64,000 nucleotides of DNA from Heloderma charlesbogerti. Its lineage: Eukaryota > Chordata > Lepidosauria > Squamata > Helodermatidae. Positions 44,266 to 54,905 of this stretch are shown piece by piece. The stretch's first letter is position 1; every line of letters begins with the position of its first letter. Both the position numbers and the translations under genes were made by a program. Location of the stretch: positions 186,001-250,000 of the forward strand of contig JANEZZ010001871.1 in the NCBI GenBank assembly GCA_026122225.1. The letters are read 5' to 3'. A model generated the notes under the pieces. The model was not told the origin of the DNA, ran no database searches, and saw only the letters and a program-made list of their open reading frames with translations.

Positions 44266-44705
44266 AGCTGGAAGACCAGATGGAGGCATCTAGAGCTGTG
44301 ATTGGACAGGAGGGAAATACAAACATTGCCATATATGGACAGGCATGGGAGGGGACTATGACCTTATAAGGTAATGAACATGGAAGAGCAGAGCACATGA
44401 ATGGGAAATACTGGGATATCAGGGTATTGAAAGCAGGAGCACAGAAGGGGGAAATTACGGTCCCAATTCGAGGCAGGTCCTGCGTAGTGTGAAAGACAAG
44501 CGGTGAAACCTTATTGGAAGTGGAAAAAAAGTAAGTGTAGATTGGCCCCTTGTGTCTTTCAACCTGACCTATCTTAGAGGTATGTTGTGAAAATAAAATG
44601 GGGGAAATGAAACATAAAAACATAATTAATTAATAACAAGAACTGAAAGGAAATAGTCACAAAAAAGCTGCTTATGATAGCCATAACCTGATCTTACACT
44701 GAGGG
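44266..44705. other. No recognised feature
   Basis: Nothing recognised. Confidence 0.35.
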
Positions 44706-44830
44706 CTTCTTCACACAGAGCTTTTATCCTGCTTTTGAGATGGCTCTGTTGTGGAAGTTTGCGGGCTCTTTAGATGACATCATCACCCTCCAGGGTGTCT
44801 CCCACCATTTCCCCCAGCCTATCCTGTGTT
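44706..44830 (+). repeat. Dispersed MITE-like repeat, family with 11484
   Basis: 'gggcttcttcacacagagc', 'tttatcctgcttttgagat' and 'gggctctttagatgacatc' are shared with 11484-11583 in inverse orientation. Confidence 0.5.
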
Positions 44831-45586
44831 TTCCCCAAACACAAAAAAATGTGGTATTTTTTACAGCCCACGGAACAGGAGCGCCATGTCTCCCCATGAA
44901 ATTCTCCAATAGTAGAAGAAACCGGCTGTGGGCATTTGTTTTCAGTTGTTGGGGGCGCGGTCAGGATGAAGGCATTGAGAATAGGCTGCGGGGCTGCAGG
45001 CAGATTTGATAGGTGTGAGGGGTTGTACGCTCTCCCTTCCTTGCAAGGAGGGGAGGGCACACAGTTTGAGGGCGACTCCTGTCTCCACTCAAGTCTTGCT
45101 GAGGAAGGAAAGATCTGCACCCAATCCTCCTCCGCCGGAGATTTTCCCCTTTGCTTCAAGGCGACTCCCCCACCACCAAACTGCCCAAATCCTGGCTGCA
45201 GCACAGCACACCACCAGCTCAGCAACAGCAGCACCAGACGGCAGATGCCAAAGAAGTGCATTGCTCTCAAACCACGTGTCTGCCATGTAAATGCTTGAGC
45301 ATATTTCTTGATTGGAGGGAGAAGAGGGTAAAATGCCTCCCTGCAATGATGGAAGACAGATCTGATCCCCCACACCACCAAGCTCAGAATCAACCTCCTC
45401 TGTTGATTCAGAGCATGCCATTAAGTTCAATAGGGCTTACTCCCAAGTAAGTGTGCCGAGGGTTGCAGACTTACAGCGTGTCAGTCCCCATCCACCAGTA
45501 ACTTGCAAGAGGAGGGAAAGAGGCAGGAACCAGGGAGGAATTATCACTACACCCAAGTGGCATCACCACGCCTGTGAGAAGGAAAG
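44831..45586. other. No gene; inverted copy of the 43610-43710 segment
   Basis: 45295-45395 ('atttcttgattggaggga', 'gggtaaaatgcctccctgc') is the inverse of 43610-43710. Frames on both strands across 44770-45430 overlap in stop-poor DNA and are not genes. Confidence 0.45.
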
Positions 45587-46129
45587 TGTCAGGAGTGCCC
45601 TAGCTGCCTCTTGCAGTCCCCACCAATAGCCAACTCAGGACACAGACGACGAGGAATTCTTTCCGAGACTTTATTCCTTTATCACTCTTTCAGAATACTA
45701 GTCGCTAGCACCAAAGCAAGGAACAGCACTGGGGAAAGATAGCAGAGTAGCCTAAGCTCCAGGTAAGGCAGTTGGTCCCCGTTTGAAGGAGAATCACGGG
45801 AAGACCCTGAACTTATGGGCTATGGAGAGATCCTCCCTCTTTCCCTTGGGTCCTCGGGACACAACCGTTGTTTGCGCGCCAAACGAGCGCTATGCCTCCT
45901 TTCCGCGCCCTCCATCTGTCGTCGCTCCCTGCATCTGCGCCGAGCGTCCAGCAATCCCCCCTCCAGCGCTCTCTCACTGCCAGAGTCACTATCTATCCCA
46001 GGAATGCTGGCAGGAGGAATCTCTGCCAGCTGCTGTGCTTGTGAGAGATGAGTGAGCTCCTCTCCCACGGATTGCTGTTCCTCCTCAGAATCGCTCTGGG
46101 TCTCTATTGGCTCAGTTTCCACCCTGACA
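45587..46129 (-). mobile_element. Solo LTR, same family as 3144-3696
   Basis: 543 bp with TGTCAGG...CTGACA ends on both strands, flanked by the 5-bp duplication gaaag (45582-45586 and 46130-46134). The polyadenylation signal appears as TTTATT at 45670-45675. On the minus strand the frame shared with 3144 runs from the first bases to 45820, with an acidic region and then RRHSARLA. No internal retroelement sequence is present. The two copies differ at many positions, so they are separate and old insertions. Confidence 0.8.
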
Positions 46130-46654
46130 GAAAGAAACTAAAAATAACACAACAGGGGACAGCCATCTAAAGAGAACGACCCGGTCCTGCAATGATACTG
46201 GATGGGGAAAGAACCAGCATTGATGTGGAATTCTCTGCCCGTGTGATGGAGCCCTGATACTGGATGTTTTTTCACATGTCCTACTAGCCACAGAAAATCT
46301 TTACAGTCAACACAAAATTCTATGATTGGTCACATTTTACATGTTACTTCCTGTTTTTCTCTTGCAAAAAGCCTTGCTAAAAAAAAGTGAAAATTTTCCC
46401 ATGATTGGCCTATGGTGGGTAGTCCCTATTCCTTGTTACTGTCCTACCACTTCATTATCAGAGTCTTTTTTTCTTTTCTAATGCTGGATTTCTGCCTTTG
46501 CCCTCATAAACCCATTCATCTAGCCCTCTGTGACTCAGGGTACTCTGGGATACTGACTGAGATTAATCCTCATTTTCTCTCAGGTTCAAGGCACGCTGAA
46601 TCTGGATCTAAGAAATATAAAGTCTTGCCCTGCCTCAGTCACAGAACCACTAGA

Positions 46655-46950
46655 AACCTTTCTACACAAGGCAGATAATTGTCTGTTAATCGGCTGTATC
46701 TACTTCCAATTTCGTCAGAGTTGAGATATGAGCACTACACGAGGAGCGTTTCCTTTCCTGCTTTTCAGCTACATAACCTCTAGGTGGCACTATGGTATAG
46801 CAGATTAATAGTGCAAATACATACATAAGTAGAGACAGCGCTTTCTTTCACTTTCACAGTTAAATGCTGCATTTTCCCTGCTCTAAAAAAACTTGCCGAA
46901 ACAGAAGTGAAACTGGAGGGTCACAACATAGCCCCCTCCACATGGCAGCC
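46655..46950. mobile_element. Non-autonomous TIR element, family with 1274
   Basis: 'cctttctacacaaggcaga' on the left; the body ('acataacctctaggtggca', 'ttccctgctctaaaaaaac') matches 1274-1560; the right end near 'gccccctccacatggcagcc' is worn. Non-coding. Confidence 0.5.
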
Positions 46951-48150
46951 CTCCAGCCTCCTAAAAATGCTACACAGAATGTTGGGGGACCCCGGTAAAT
47001 GGGGTGAGCTGCAGTGTGGGATTTTCAGGAGATCCCTGAAAATCAAGCAGAGGCCTCTTCCATGAGTGGCACCTTTCTGCCCATGGAAGGCAGATTCTCG
47101 ATCCAATCTCCCATATTCAATTAATCATTCATACACACCAATAACAATGACCTGCCTCTCAAAGTTGTGAGAATGAACAAGACAATAAATCTGCTAAAGC
47201 AATTCATACAAAGAAATGATGGGGGGGGGGGTAAAAAAGAAGAAGTGGTTTCCTGTCATTGATTGTGTTGGCTTGATAGTCTAGGCAAGATGCCGAAAAA
47301 GGCACTGAACATGGGCAAAACTAAAAAAGTAATGGAAGCACTTGAAAGCATTTTCCATTCAGACATTATAGTTGATTAGCATATTCAAAATCAGACAAAA
47401 TCGAAGCATGAGAACACCCTCAAATTCCCATTTCAAAATGGCAGCCATGTACTAATGTGCAGTTAAGTGTAATGAACAGAGAACAGCTGATAACTACCAG
47501 AGTTCACTGTTTGAATAATTTATGGAAAGCTGTAGATATTTCAGTCCTGAAAAGTTACAAGGTGGTGTCTGAGCCTTACCTGTGAAAGTGTGCAGAAACA
47601 AATCAATTGTTGCATGTATGATCATCAAATAGCTTTCAAATGCTACAAATGTTGGTTACCTTGTCTTTGTATTTGAATAATGCTGAATCTCTCATATAAG
47701 TGTTCATGTTTTTTGAGTCACCCAGTATATACTACTGCAACTCCCATGTTACCACACAGGCTAGTAGCCTGAGAATGACTGGATAAAAATAGGTTTGCCC
47801 ATTTCCCTTGCGACTGGAACGTTACATTTTTAAAATAAATGTACTACAAATAAATCGGTAAAGGTGAAAAAAAATTCTTTAAAAAAAACACCGTTTACCA
47901 TTTCTTTGTGTTTGAGATCAAAAACACGTGATATAAGATTTTTCTCTCTCTTCTCCCTCTGGTGTCCTTTCAGCCCTTAGCTTCTCTTCTTCCTAATCTG
48001 ACACCAGCTGAGTTTTCTTCAGCTCCTTTCCCAGCATTCTGTGCCTGTCCTTTCATTGGTCCAGGACTCTAAGAGCTCACAGGAGTAAGCGTTATTACAC
48101 GTGCATACACACGGTGTGCCACATGTCACACTAAATGCACAGTGTGGGAC
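46951..48150. other. No gene; possible mariner-like end near 47715
   Basis: 'gttttttgagtcacccagta' near 47709-47728 resembles the type of end found in some Tc1/mariner elements, but I found no matching left end. The rest is unrecognised. Confidence 0.3.
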
Positions 48151-48158
48151 ATACGCAT

Positions 48159-49026
48159 TAGGGATGTCAGAGAATTTCGCCACGAATCTCGGGGAGGCCG
48201 AATGCCAGCGCATTCGGCCCCCCCAAATCGGTGGCGAAACGGTCTGCCCCCCCACCCCCCCGGGACGGGACTTACCTTTGGCGAATGTCCCTGGCAGCGG
48301 CGGCGGCGGCGGCGGTGGCGGTGCAGCGGCGGTGGCTGCGGCGGCTGCAGCGGCCGGTCTTCCGACCGGCTGCTCCTGCTGCCATTTCCAGTAAAAAAAA
48401 AACGTGGTAGGCTACGTAAAGATTTATGTAGCCCATCACGGCTAGATTTTCAAAAAATACCGTGATAGGCTATGTAAATGTTTACGTAGCCTATCACGGC
48501 TGAGTGAAAAAAAGAAAAAAAAACCCGTGTGTACGGAAATGGCGGCGCCCATGGGCGCCGCCATTTGCGTTCCTTATTTTGGCACGTGTAGTCTACGTAA
48601 ACATTTACGTAGACTACGTGAAAATAAGGGGAACGCAAATAGCGCATTTGTGTTCCCCTTATTTTCGCCGTAGTCTACGTAAATGTTTACGTAGTCTATA
48701 CGTGCCAAAATAAGGAATGCAAATGCGCCGCCATTTGCGTACGTGCGGTTTTTTGTTTTTTCACTCAGCCGTGTTAGGCTACATAAACATTTACGTAGCC
48801 TATCACGGCTGACTGCAGGGACGCAAACGGCAGCAGCTACGGCTGCTGCCATTTGCGTTCCCGGCCGGCCGGGATTCGGGTCAGGGCGCCTCCCCCCCGG
48901 CCAGAATTTCGGTGGGGGAGGGACGGGGCGCCTCCCCACAGCCAGACTTCGGGGGGAGGGACAGAGCACCTCCCCCCCACCGCGAAGCAAATTTTGTTAA
49001 AGGTAAGTGACTTTCGTACATCCCTA
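48159..49026 (+). mobile_element. hAT-like non-autonomous element with alternating hairpin array (second copy)
   Basis: An 868-bp element with ends TAGGGATGT and ACATCCCTA, flanked by the exact 8-bp duplication atacgcat (48151-48158 and 49027-49034). A GGC-rich tract (about 48293-48355) precedes the array. A-type palindromes around 'gtaggctacgtaaa' lie at about 48404-48443, 48461-48501, 48583-48620, 48665-48706 and 48768-48810. B-type palindromes around 'ggcgccgccatttgcgttcc' lie at about 48533-48572, 48628-48660, 48713-48742 and 48817-48862. Segment 48572-48715 forms one larger palindrome. No transposase is present; frames are by-products. Confidence 0.85.
48572..48715. repeat. Palindrome of palindromes
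   Basis: Arms of about 71 bp (48572-48642 and 48645-48715) match in inverse orientation with few differences, from 'ccttattttggcacgt' on the left to 'acgtgccaaaataagg' on the right. Each arm itself contains an A-type palindrome. Confidence 0.85.
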
Positions 49027-49034
49027 ATACGCAT

Positions 49035-49600
49035 TAACCTCCCATTTGCCTCATCCCTCTCCCTTCCTGAGCTTGAGCTTTGAACTTTTTTGAAGTTTCA
49101 AAATTTTCTGCATGTCTACACTGCCCAAGCTTCAGTTTTAAAAAAAATTAGCAAAATTGGTTTGGTAGATTTTTAGTAATAAGCCAGATGCTACTGTATC
49201 CTTATGTAAGGTATATATGTAACACTTTGAGAATAGCCCCCTGGTGGATCCCTGCAGGGAAAGCTTTGTCCCTGTGGAGGAGCCATAGGGGACTGAAGGG
49301 ATCTGGAGAGGGAGAGAGGTGATCTAGCAAGGAAAAGGGATTTAGTGAGGAGAAGGGAGAACAAAGGTGACAGGAGTCACCCCCTGTTGCAGCTCACAAC
49401 AGTGGAGGCTGGTGGCTCCAATTTCGATGGGGCTGTAAATCCATTCTGGGTTTCACTCAGAACCAGCCAGAACTCTAAGGAAGCGATCCAAGGTGCTGAA
49501 CCTATTTTCAGGATAGGTTCACAATCTGAGGCAGCAGCCAGCCAGCAACTAACTGAAGGCCTTTCACCCACATCCAATCAAGGACAGATCTGAGAGATGC
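49035..49600. other. No recognised feature
   Basis: A short frame at 49345-49593 has no domain features; nothing else seen. Confidence 0.35.
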
Positions 49601-49622
49601 TGTGGCCTGAGATTTAAAAAAA

Positions 49623-50275
49623 ATGGCTGGGTTGTCAGAAGTGTGCCTAATCTGTACAGAAATATTAAAACCACAAACAGAGTTCTGCACACTAAGAGAA
49701 AACAGGGCAGAAGGGATCGATTCTACAAGCATGGCAGTGCATATTTGCAATTGCTGGCTCAAAAGTGCATGGTACATGGAAGTTGTTTATAAGACATATA
49801 AGACATAACTTCTAAGAAAAAAGGCTGAAGTGTTAACAGGACCATTAAAAGAAGCATTCGTTTCAAGTCAAAAGTCATTTAATAGTCAATCAGACTGTCT
49901 ATTTTGTGGTACTCGTGTTGATTTCTCATCAAAGCACAAACCAAAAACAGAACATGCAAAAGTAAGGACAAGTCAGTTTGTTGAAACCATTAAAAGCTAC
50001 CTAAAAGAGATGTTGTGACAACATGGTCACAAGAGGAAGAACAGAGTATTACTTGTCCGATCTTCATGCTGCAGATGGTGTATAACAAAACTGTAGCACA
50101 AATTTCCACAATGGGAAAAACATCTCACAACAGTATGCAAGTAATGGACATCTGGTCAAAAGGCTGAATGTAGGACACCCAATTAATGAAGCACTTCTGA
50201 GGACATCTATTTCTTCAGAAGCAAATTATGAAGAACATTTGAGTGTTGCAAAACAGCTGGTCTGTTGCAGAATCT
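49623..50275 (+). pseudogene. Decayed cysteine-rich coding sequence of unidentified, transposon-like type
   Basis: Residues from 49623 begin MAGLSEVCLICTEILK with a CxxC pair; TAA at 49806-49808 interrupts the frame. It then continues with SDCLFCGTRVDFSSKHKPKT, a second CxxC followed by basic residues, and KSYLKEML before another stop at 50016-50018. Downstream, in a different frame, the sequence reads DLHAADG and then STNFHNGKNISQQYASNG and VKRLNVGHPINEA. I recall this order (CxxCG, then DLHAxDG-type, then CSTNF-type) from large uncharacterised protein families that appear in many copies in animal genomes, often mobile-element linked; this is memory, not a search. No introns are visible. At least two stops and one frameshift make it non-functional. 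Confidence 0.45.
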
Positions 50276-50339
50276 GTGGGTCGGATTCATAGAAATCCAA
50301 ACTCATTTGAATCGGTTGTGGATTTCTCCAACAACCCTG

Positions 50340-51305
50340 CCTCTTAAAACACCTCCAAATATCCTGAGGCACAAAAAAGTCTTTACTGCCCTTCCAAAAA
50401 CCTGAAGGGAGCTACAAGTCTCCTTAGTAAGGGACTTGGGCACTGCAACAGAAAAAGGCCTGCTTCTTTAGATTTGCATGAGTTCAGTTGTTATATTATT
50501 TAGCTATAAGCTGCCATGAGTACTTACTTCACTGAAAGGCGGTGATATTAATATGTTCAATATAATAAACACAAAAGCTGTAATTGTAATATTTTTGTCA
50601 CTTTCTTTCTGTAGCAGGGGTCACAAAAGAAAAGAATTCTGTTCATTTCAATGCGGCAGCCCCTTCCGTTTTGCCATCTTTCAAAGGAGTCACGACCCAC
50701 TAACACTTCCCTCCATAAACTTCCTTCAAACCAGACTGTGGGATCGGAGCACTGTTTATACAAGCCAAGAGAGGAAATTGCTCTATCAATATCTCACTGG
50801 CTACCAGATGACTGTGAAAAACCATGGAAAGATACTGATGGACATAAGCAACTCTATATACAAGTCTCCCAGCTAAGATAGAGTGGAAACAGAGGAGCCA
50901 TGACAAGATGCACTCAACATGGTTCTCAAAATTCAAGAGCAACTTTGAGTGTTGTGTAGTGAGTCATAACTCAGCTAACTGATTCCTCTGAAAGTTATAA
51001 ATATAATAATTAAAGCAGAAATAGCATTTTTAGAGAAAACGAGATGTTTTGCAAGCTACTCTCACAGATACATCCTGTGACTACAAGCCACCTCTGATAA
51101 GTGGCCTGTCTCAAGGCCCAGAGAATGAGCTGAATGAAGCTCCATCTCTGATGAAGCTCCATCTCTGAGAATAAGCAAGTCTTGGCCTGCCTGGCCAGTA
51201 CCTAGACAGGCGATTCTAGGAACCCGCTTAATGTTGCTTTGTAGGATAATACAAAGGGTGGGATAAACAGAAAATACGCAGTATATTTTTCTGCAGCTAA
51301 GGGAT
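50340..51305. other. No recognised feature
   Basis: The frames at 50553-50942 run on both strands without domain features. Confidence 0.35.
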
Positions 51306-51320
51306 TCATGTTATAACCCA

Positions 51321-51424
51321 GGGATGGGGGTCTGTGGCCCTCCAGAGGTTGTTGGACCACAACTCCCTTCAACCCTGACCATTGGTCATGTCCAACAATA
51401 TCTGGAGGGCCATTGGTTCCCCAC
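51321..51424. mobile_element. Short palindromic repeat with 15-bp target duplication
   Basis: A 104-bp element: 'ctgtggccctccagaggttg' on the left and 'aatatctggagggccattgg' on the right are inverted copies. It is flanked by an exact 15-bp repeat, tcatgttataaccca (51306-51320 and 51425-51439). A duplication this long is unlike the DNA transposons here and typical of LINE-type insertion. Confidence 0.8.
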
Positions 51425-51514
51425 TCATGTTATAACCCATATAGTCTCTGTTTTTACTTGTAAATTGGAAGGGGACAACCCGGCCTAAGGTGAGCACTTT
51501 GAACCTCCTTTGAT

Positions 51515-51591
51515 TTTAGTGGGAGATCCCTAAGATCTCCCACTAAAGGTTAAGCATGGGAGATCCCTAAGATCTCCCATGCTTAACCTTT
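51515..51591. repeat. Two adjacent perfect hairpins with identical loop
   Basis: Hairpin 1: arms 51515-51527 and 51535-51547 (13 bp, perfect). Hairpin 2: arms 51545-51564 and 51572-51591 (20 bp, perfect). Both loops are ccctaag, and gggagat next to the loop is the same in both. Confidence 0.95.
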
Positions 51592-53139
51592 CCCTACCTG
51601 CTGATTCTCCCCCACAAATGCCACCCCCAGCTGCAAATGGTTTCCCCATCCAGGTTTTGGAACTGGAAGTAAGCCTGGCTGAGGGAAATTGTCATGCCTC
51701 TGGTGTCAGACTCCCCTTTGGGGTGAAGGAGGGATGAGGCCATGGACTTCAGAGGATGTGTCAGAGTGGGAGAGGGAATTGTTCTCAATGATCCAGACAA
51801 CCCCTTTCTCAAAAGCCCTTCCAAATCAGGAGACTATCTTGCTACACCTCCCTAGCCTGAGGAGGTTGTGATGCTACCACCCCCTCAGTCTGAGAACTCC
51901 AGCCCAGAATCCCCAGCGGAGCCGTCTTTCCTGTTCTGTTGCAGCCAATGGCCGCTTTAACTGGAAGAGGCTGCTCCCAAAGACCTTCCCAAGAGGTTTT
52001 GCTGCCTGAAGTGAATGCAGCTTAATGAATACAACTGTACAATTGTGGGTTTCCAAAGTGAACACTGAAGTTTGCTTCTACACTGGTGAGGGGACAACTC
52101 TGGCCCTCAAAACTTCACTGCTGCCTCACCACCCCTCAACATCTGCAGCCTGAGGCAGCCGCCTCACCCTTCCTAATGGTGGGATGGGCCCTGCTCCTCC
52201 CAGAAGAGGCAGAGCAAACCACAGACTAGGCTGAAGAGCCCTTTTTAGGCCTTAGTCTGGGCTTGTCTGCTGCTGAAGTAGAATTTGAGTCTGCTTGTAT
52301 GGAGTGCTAGTTTGAGTATGACATGGAGCTATCCAGGATGCTACTGGAAGCGAAGCTAGCTGGAGACTTTGCCTTGCTAAGCTTTGCCTTGCTGGAAACT
52401 TAATGCTTTGCTGCATTTGTCTTACCTTGGTCAACAGCAGGTTTGAGAAATGTGTAGTAGGTCAAGCTGACTCAGTCATTTCCCAGTCTGCCTTTTGTTA
52501 CACCACGTGTATGGCAGGCACCCTTCCCGGGATCTCCACCTCTACAGGTTTGAATACAGGCACAATAATTGCTTCACAAACATGTGCTAATGCAGGGCCA
52601 CTGCTACAGTAGGCAAATTAAGGAGGGTGGCAAATTTTGGGATACCAGTAAATCAGCCTTTCCCAACCTGGTGCAGTTTCCAGTCCTTTTTAAAGACAAA
52701 ACTACACAGCACCCTCTCATGGTTCTGATTCAGTAGTGTAGGCTGCACCAGAGATCATCCAGAAGTACAGAAGCATGTCTAGAGAAGTCAAGAATCTTTT
52801 CATTGAGAATATCCCCACATCAATTTCATGTAACTACCCAGTTGTGCTGGTTCATCCTGTCATCTTCATGCACCAGCCCTGTGTGTAGCATTAGGGGACC
52901 CCTAAGAGCTGAAGTCTCAAGCACATGTCGAGTATGTATGGGATCTCCAAAACGAGTATGGTGAGTGTGACTCCTCACGCTCTTCTCCCAAACCCATCTT
53001 TGAGTTGTCACCAAATTTTATTTAACGTTATACTTCAGAGGTGAATTTGGGCAAAACAACTGCGGAGTTTCAAATGGAACAGTAAGAGTTTCAATAAGAC
53101 TAATGAAATTTCTCTGGGGGAGGGGGAGGCACAACGCTC
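51592..53139. other. No gene recognised
   Basis: About 1.5 kb with only spurious frames. 52140-52195 ('ctgaggcagccgcctcacc') is a scrap of the 30581/59086 repeat family and 52650-52690 ('gcctttcccaacctggtgc') a scrap of the 11841 family. Confidence 0.35.
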
Positions 53140-53220
53140 CCCTATGTTTATTATTTATTATTTGTGGCATTTATAGACCGCTGAATAGAATGAAATCTCT
53201 CAGCGCTTCACAATATTAAT
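53140..53220 (-). repeat. LINE 3'-end fragment (L2-like)
   Basis: 'tttattatttgtggcattta' followed by 'tagaccgctgaatagaatg' and 'agcgcttcacaatatt'. Short and worn. Confidence 0.4.
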
Positions 53221-53794
53221 TATGTCTTGATTATAGGGGAGGCGACCATGCCAAAGACAAAGCTTGGTTGCGGCACACAAGCTAAATCCCTGCATGGAAT
53301 CCATCAGCTTCCAGAATCAGGACCCACTTTACACTTGAGTCCCAGTACTCATGCACCAACTTATTTTTGCTTCAATAGCTAGTAAAGTGCAGTGGCTAAG
53401 AGTAGGGGTGGTTCAAATGACCTCCCCATGTGTTGAAAGAACATGTGGGGGGGCGTGGAACCATGTGGGCTAGCCCTGCCCCCTGTGCTTTTGGCTGGTG
53501 TGTGAAGGGGCAGCATGCACATACTGATGTATGCATGTAGAGCTCCTCCACACGATGAGGAACCCTGGCCCAATCACAGTCCGTCCTTGTATGGAGGAGC
53601 TTTATTCACATCATTAGGATGCTACAGCCTCTTTGCACACTGGCCAAATGCAGTGCACGGAGCGGCTGGTCACTGAGGATGGTGGGAGCAGGGCTAGCCC
53701 ATGAGGCCTCATGACCCTCTTCAGAATTCTTTCAGTACATGGAGAGGTTGTCTGAAGTGTAAGCCACGATCCAGGAAGTTGTGGTGGACAGATC
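53221..53794. other. No recognised feature
   Basis: Minus-strand frame 53614-54006 overlaps the CR1 antisense and is not a gene. Confidence 0.35.
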
Positions 53795-54575
53795 GATGAC
53801 AATGTCAACCCAGTGTGCAGCCACTGTAAAAAGGCAAACTCCAGGTTGGGCATAATTAGAAAAGGAATTGAGAATAAAACTTCCAATATCATGCTGCCCC
53901 TATACAAATCTATGGTGTGACCAAACTTGGAACACTGTGTACAGTTCTGGTCACCACACCTAAAAAAAAGATATTGTAGAGCTGGAAAAAGTGCAGAAAA
54001 GGGCAACTAAAATGATCAAGGGGCTGGAGAATCTCCCCAATGAGAGAAGGTTACAAGAGCTGGGATTGTTTGGCTTGGAAAAAAGGAGGGTAAGGGGAGA
54101 CATGATAGAGGTCTCCAGAATGATGCATGGTGTGGAGAATGTGGATAGGGCGACATTTTTCTCCCTCTCTCATAATACTAGAACCCGGGGTCATCCCATG
54201 AAGCTGATTGGTGGGAGATTCAGGACAGATAAAAGGAAGCATTTCTTCACACAGCACATAGTTAAACTATGGAATTCACTACTACAGGATGTAGTGATGG
54301 CCACCAATTTGGATGGCTTTAAAAGGGGGTTAGACAAATTCCTGGAGGAAAAGGCTATCAATGGCTCCTAGTCTTGATCGTTATGTGCTACCTCCAGTAC
54401 CAGAGGCTGTGAGCCTATGTACACCAGTTGCTGGGGAACATGGGTGAGAGAGTGCTGTTGCACTTGTGTCCTGCTTCTGGGTTCCTGGTCGACAGCTGGT
54501 TGGCCACTGTGTTTGTACAGAATGCTGGACTAGATGGACCCTTGGTCTGATCCAGCATGGCTCTCTTATGTTCTT
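53795..54575 (+). mobile_element. CR1 LINE, second subfamily, 5'-truncated
   Basis: Starts near 'caacccagtgtgcagccac', encodes the CR1 C-terminus, and ends with the 3' UTR shared with 7218-7482 ('ccagttgctggggaacatg', 'gatggacccttggtctgat', end in 'ctcttatgttctta'). It differs from the 10061/38884 subfamily, whose end is 'attctatgat'. Confidence 0.85.
53991..54371 (+). pseudogene. CR1 C-terminal peptide
   Basis: 126 codons with KRATKMIKGLENLPNERRLQ, LFGLEKRRVRGDMIEVSRMM, KHFFTQHIVKLWNSL and DGFKRGLDKFLEEKA, i.e. the CR1 C-terminal region. The 5' part lies in other frames (a frameshift in the A-run at about 53963-53971 removes the link to the earlier part), so the protein is broken. Confidence 0.8.
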
Positions 54576-54779
54576 AAGTCCCTGGTTTTCTCATTTCAAC
54601 TATGCACTCCCTAGGTTCAAAGCCTTAGGAATGACTCTCGGCCCACAACTAATATGGGTGATAATAATACTAGCCTGACATACTGGGTTGTTGTAAGGAT
54701 TCCTGAGATAAAATACATCAAGTGCTGTGATGATTTGAAATGGAATATCTGAAGGGTTATTATTCCATATGAACTTCAA

Positions 54780-54905
54780 ATTACTTCTGGCACAAAGGTT
54801 CTGGAATACAACCCTGTAAGGCAAGTAAGACTGAAAGATAGTGACTGGCCACCCAGTATACTTCATGGCTAAGTGGGGATTTGAACCCAGGACTCCCCAG
54901 TCCTC
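54780..54905 (-). mobile_element. tRNA-derived SINE (MIR-like), worn
   Basis: 'gtgactggccacccagtat' and 'gtggggatttgaacccagg' match the SINE at 10670. The 3' tail is not visible. Confidence 0.55.

Noticed and set aside
44770..45430. 207-codon minus frame and overlapping plus frames
   Set aside because: Open on several frames at once, no domain; stop-poor composition and a dispersed repeat explain them.
47700..47730. Tc1/mariner element
   Set aside because: Only one end-like phrase; no matching second end or transposase trace.
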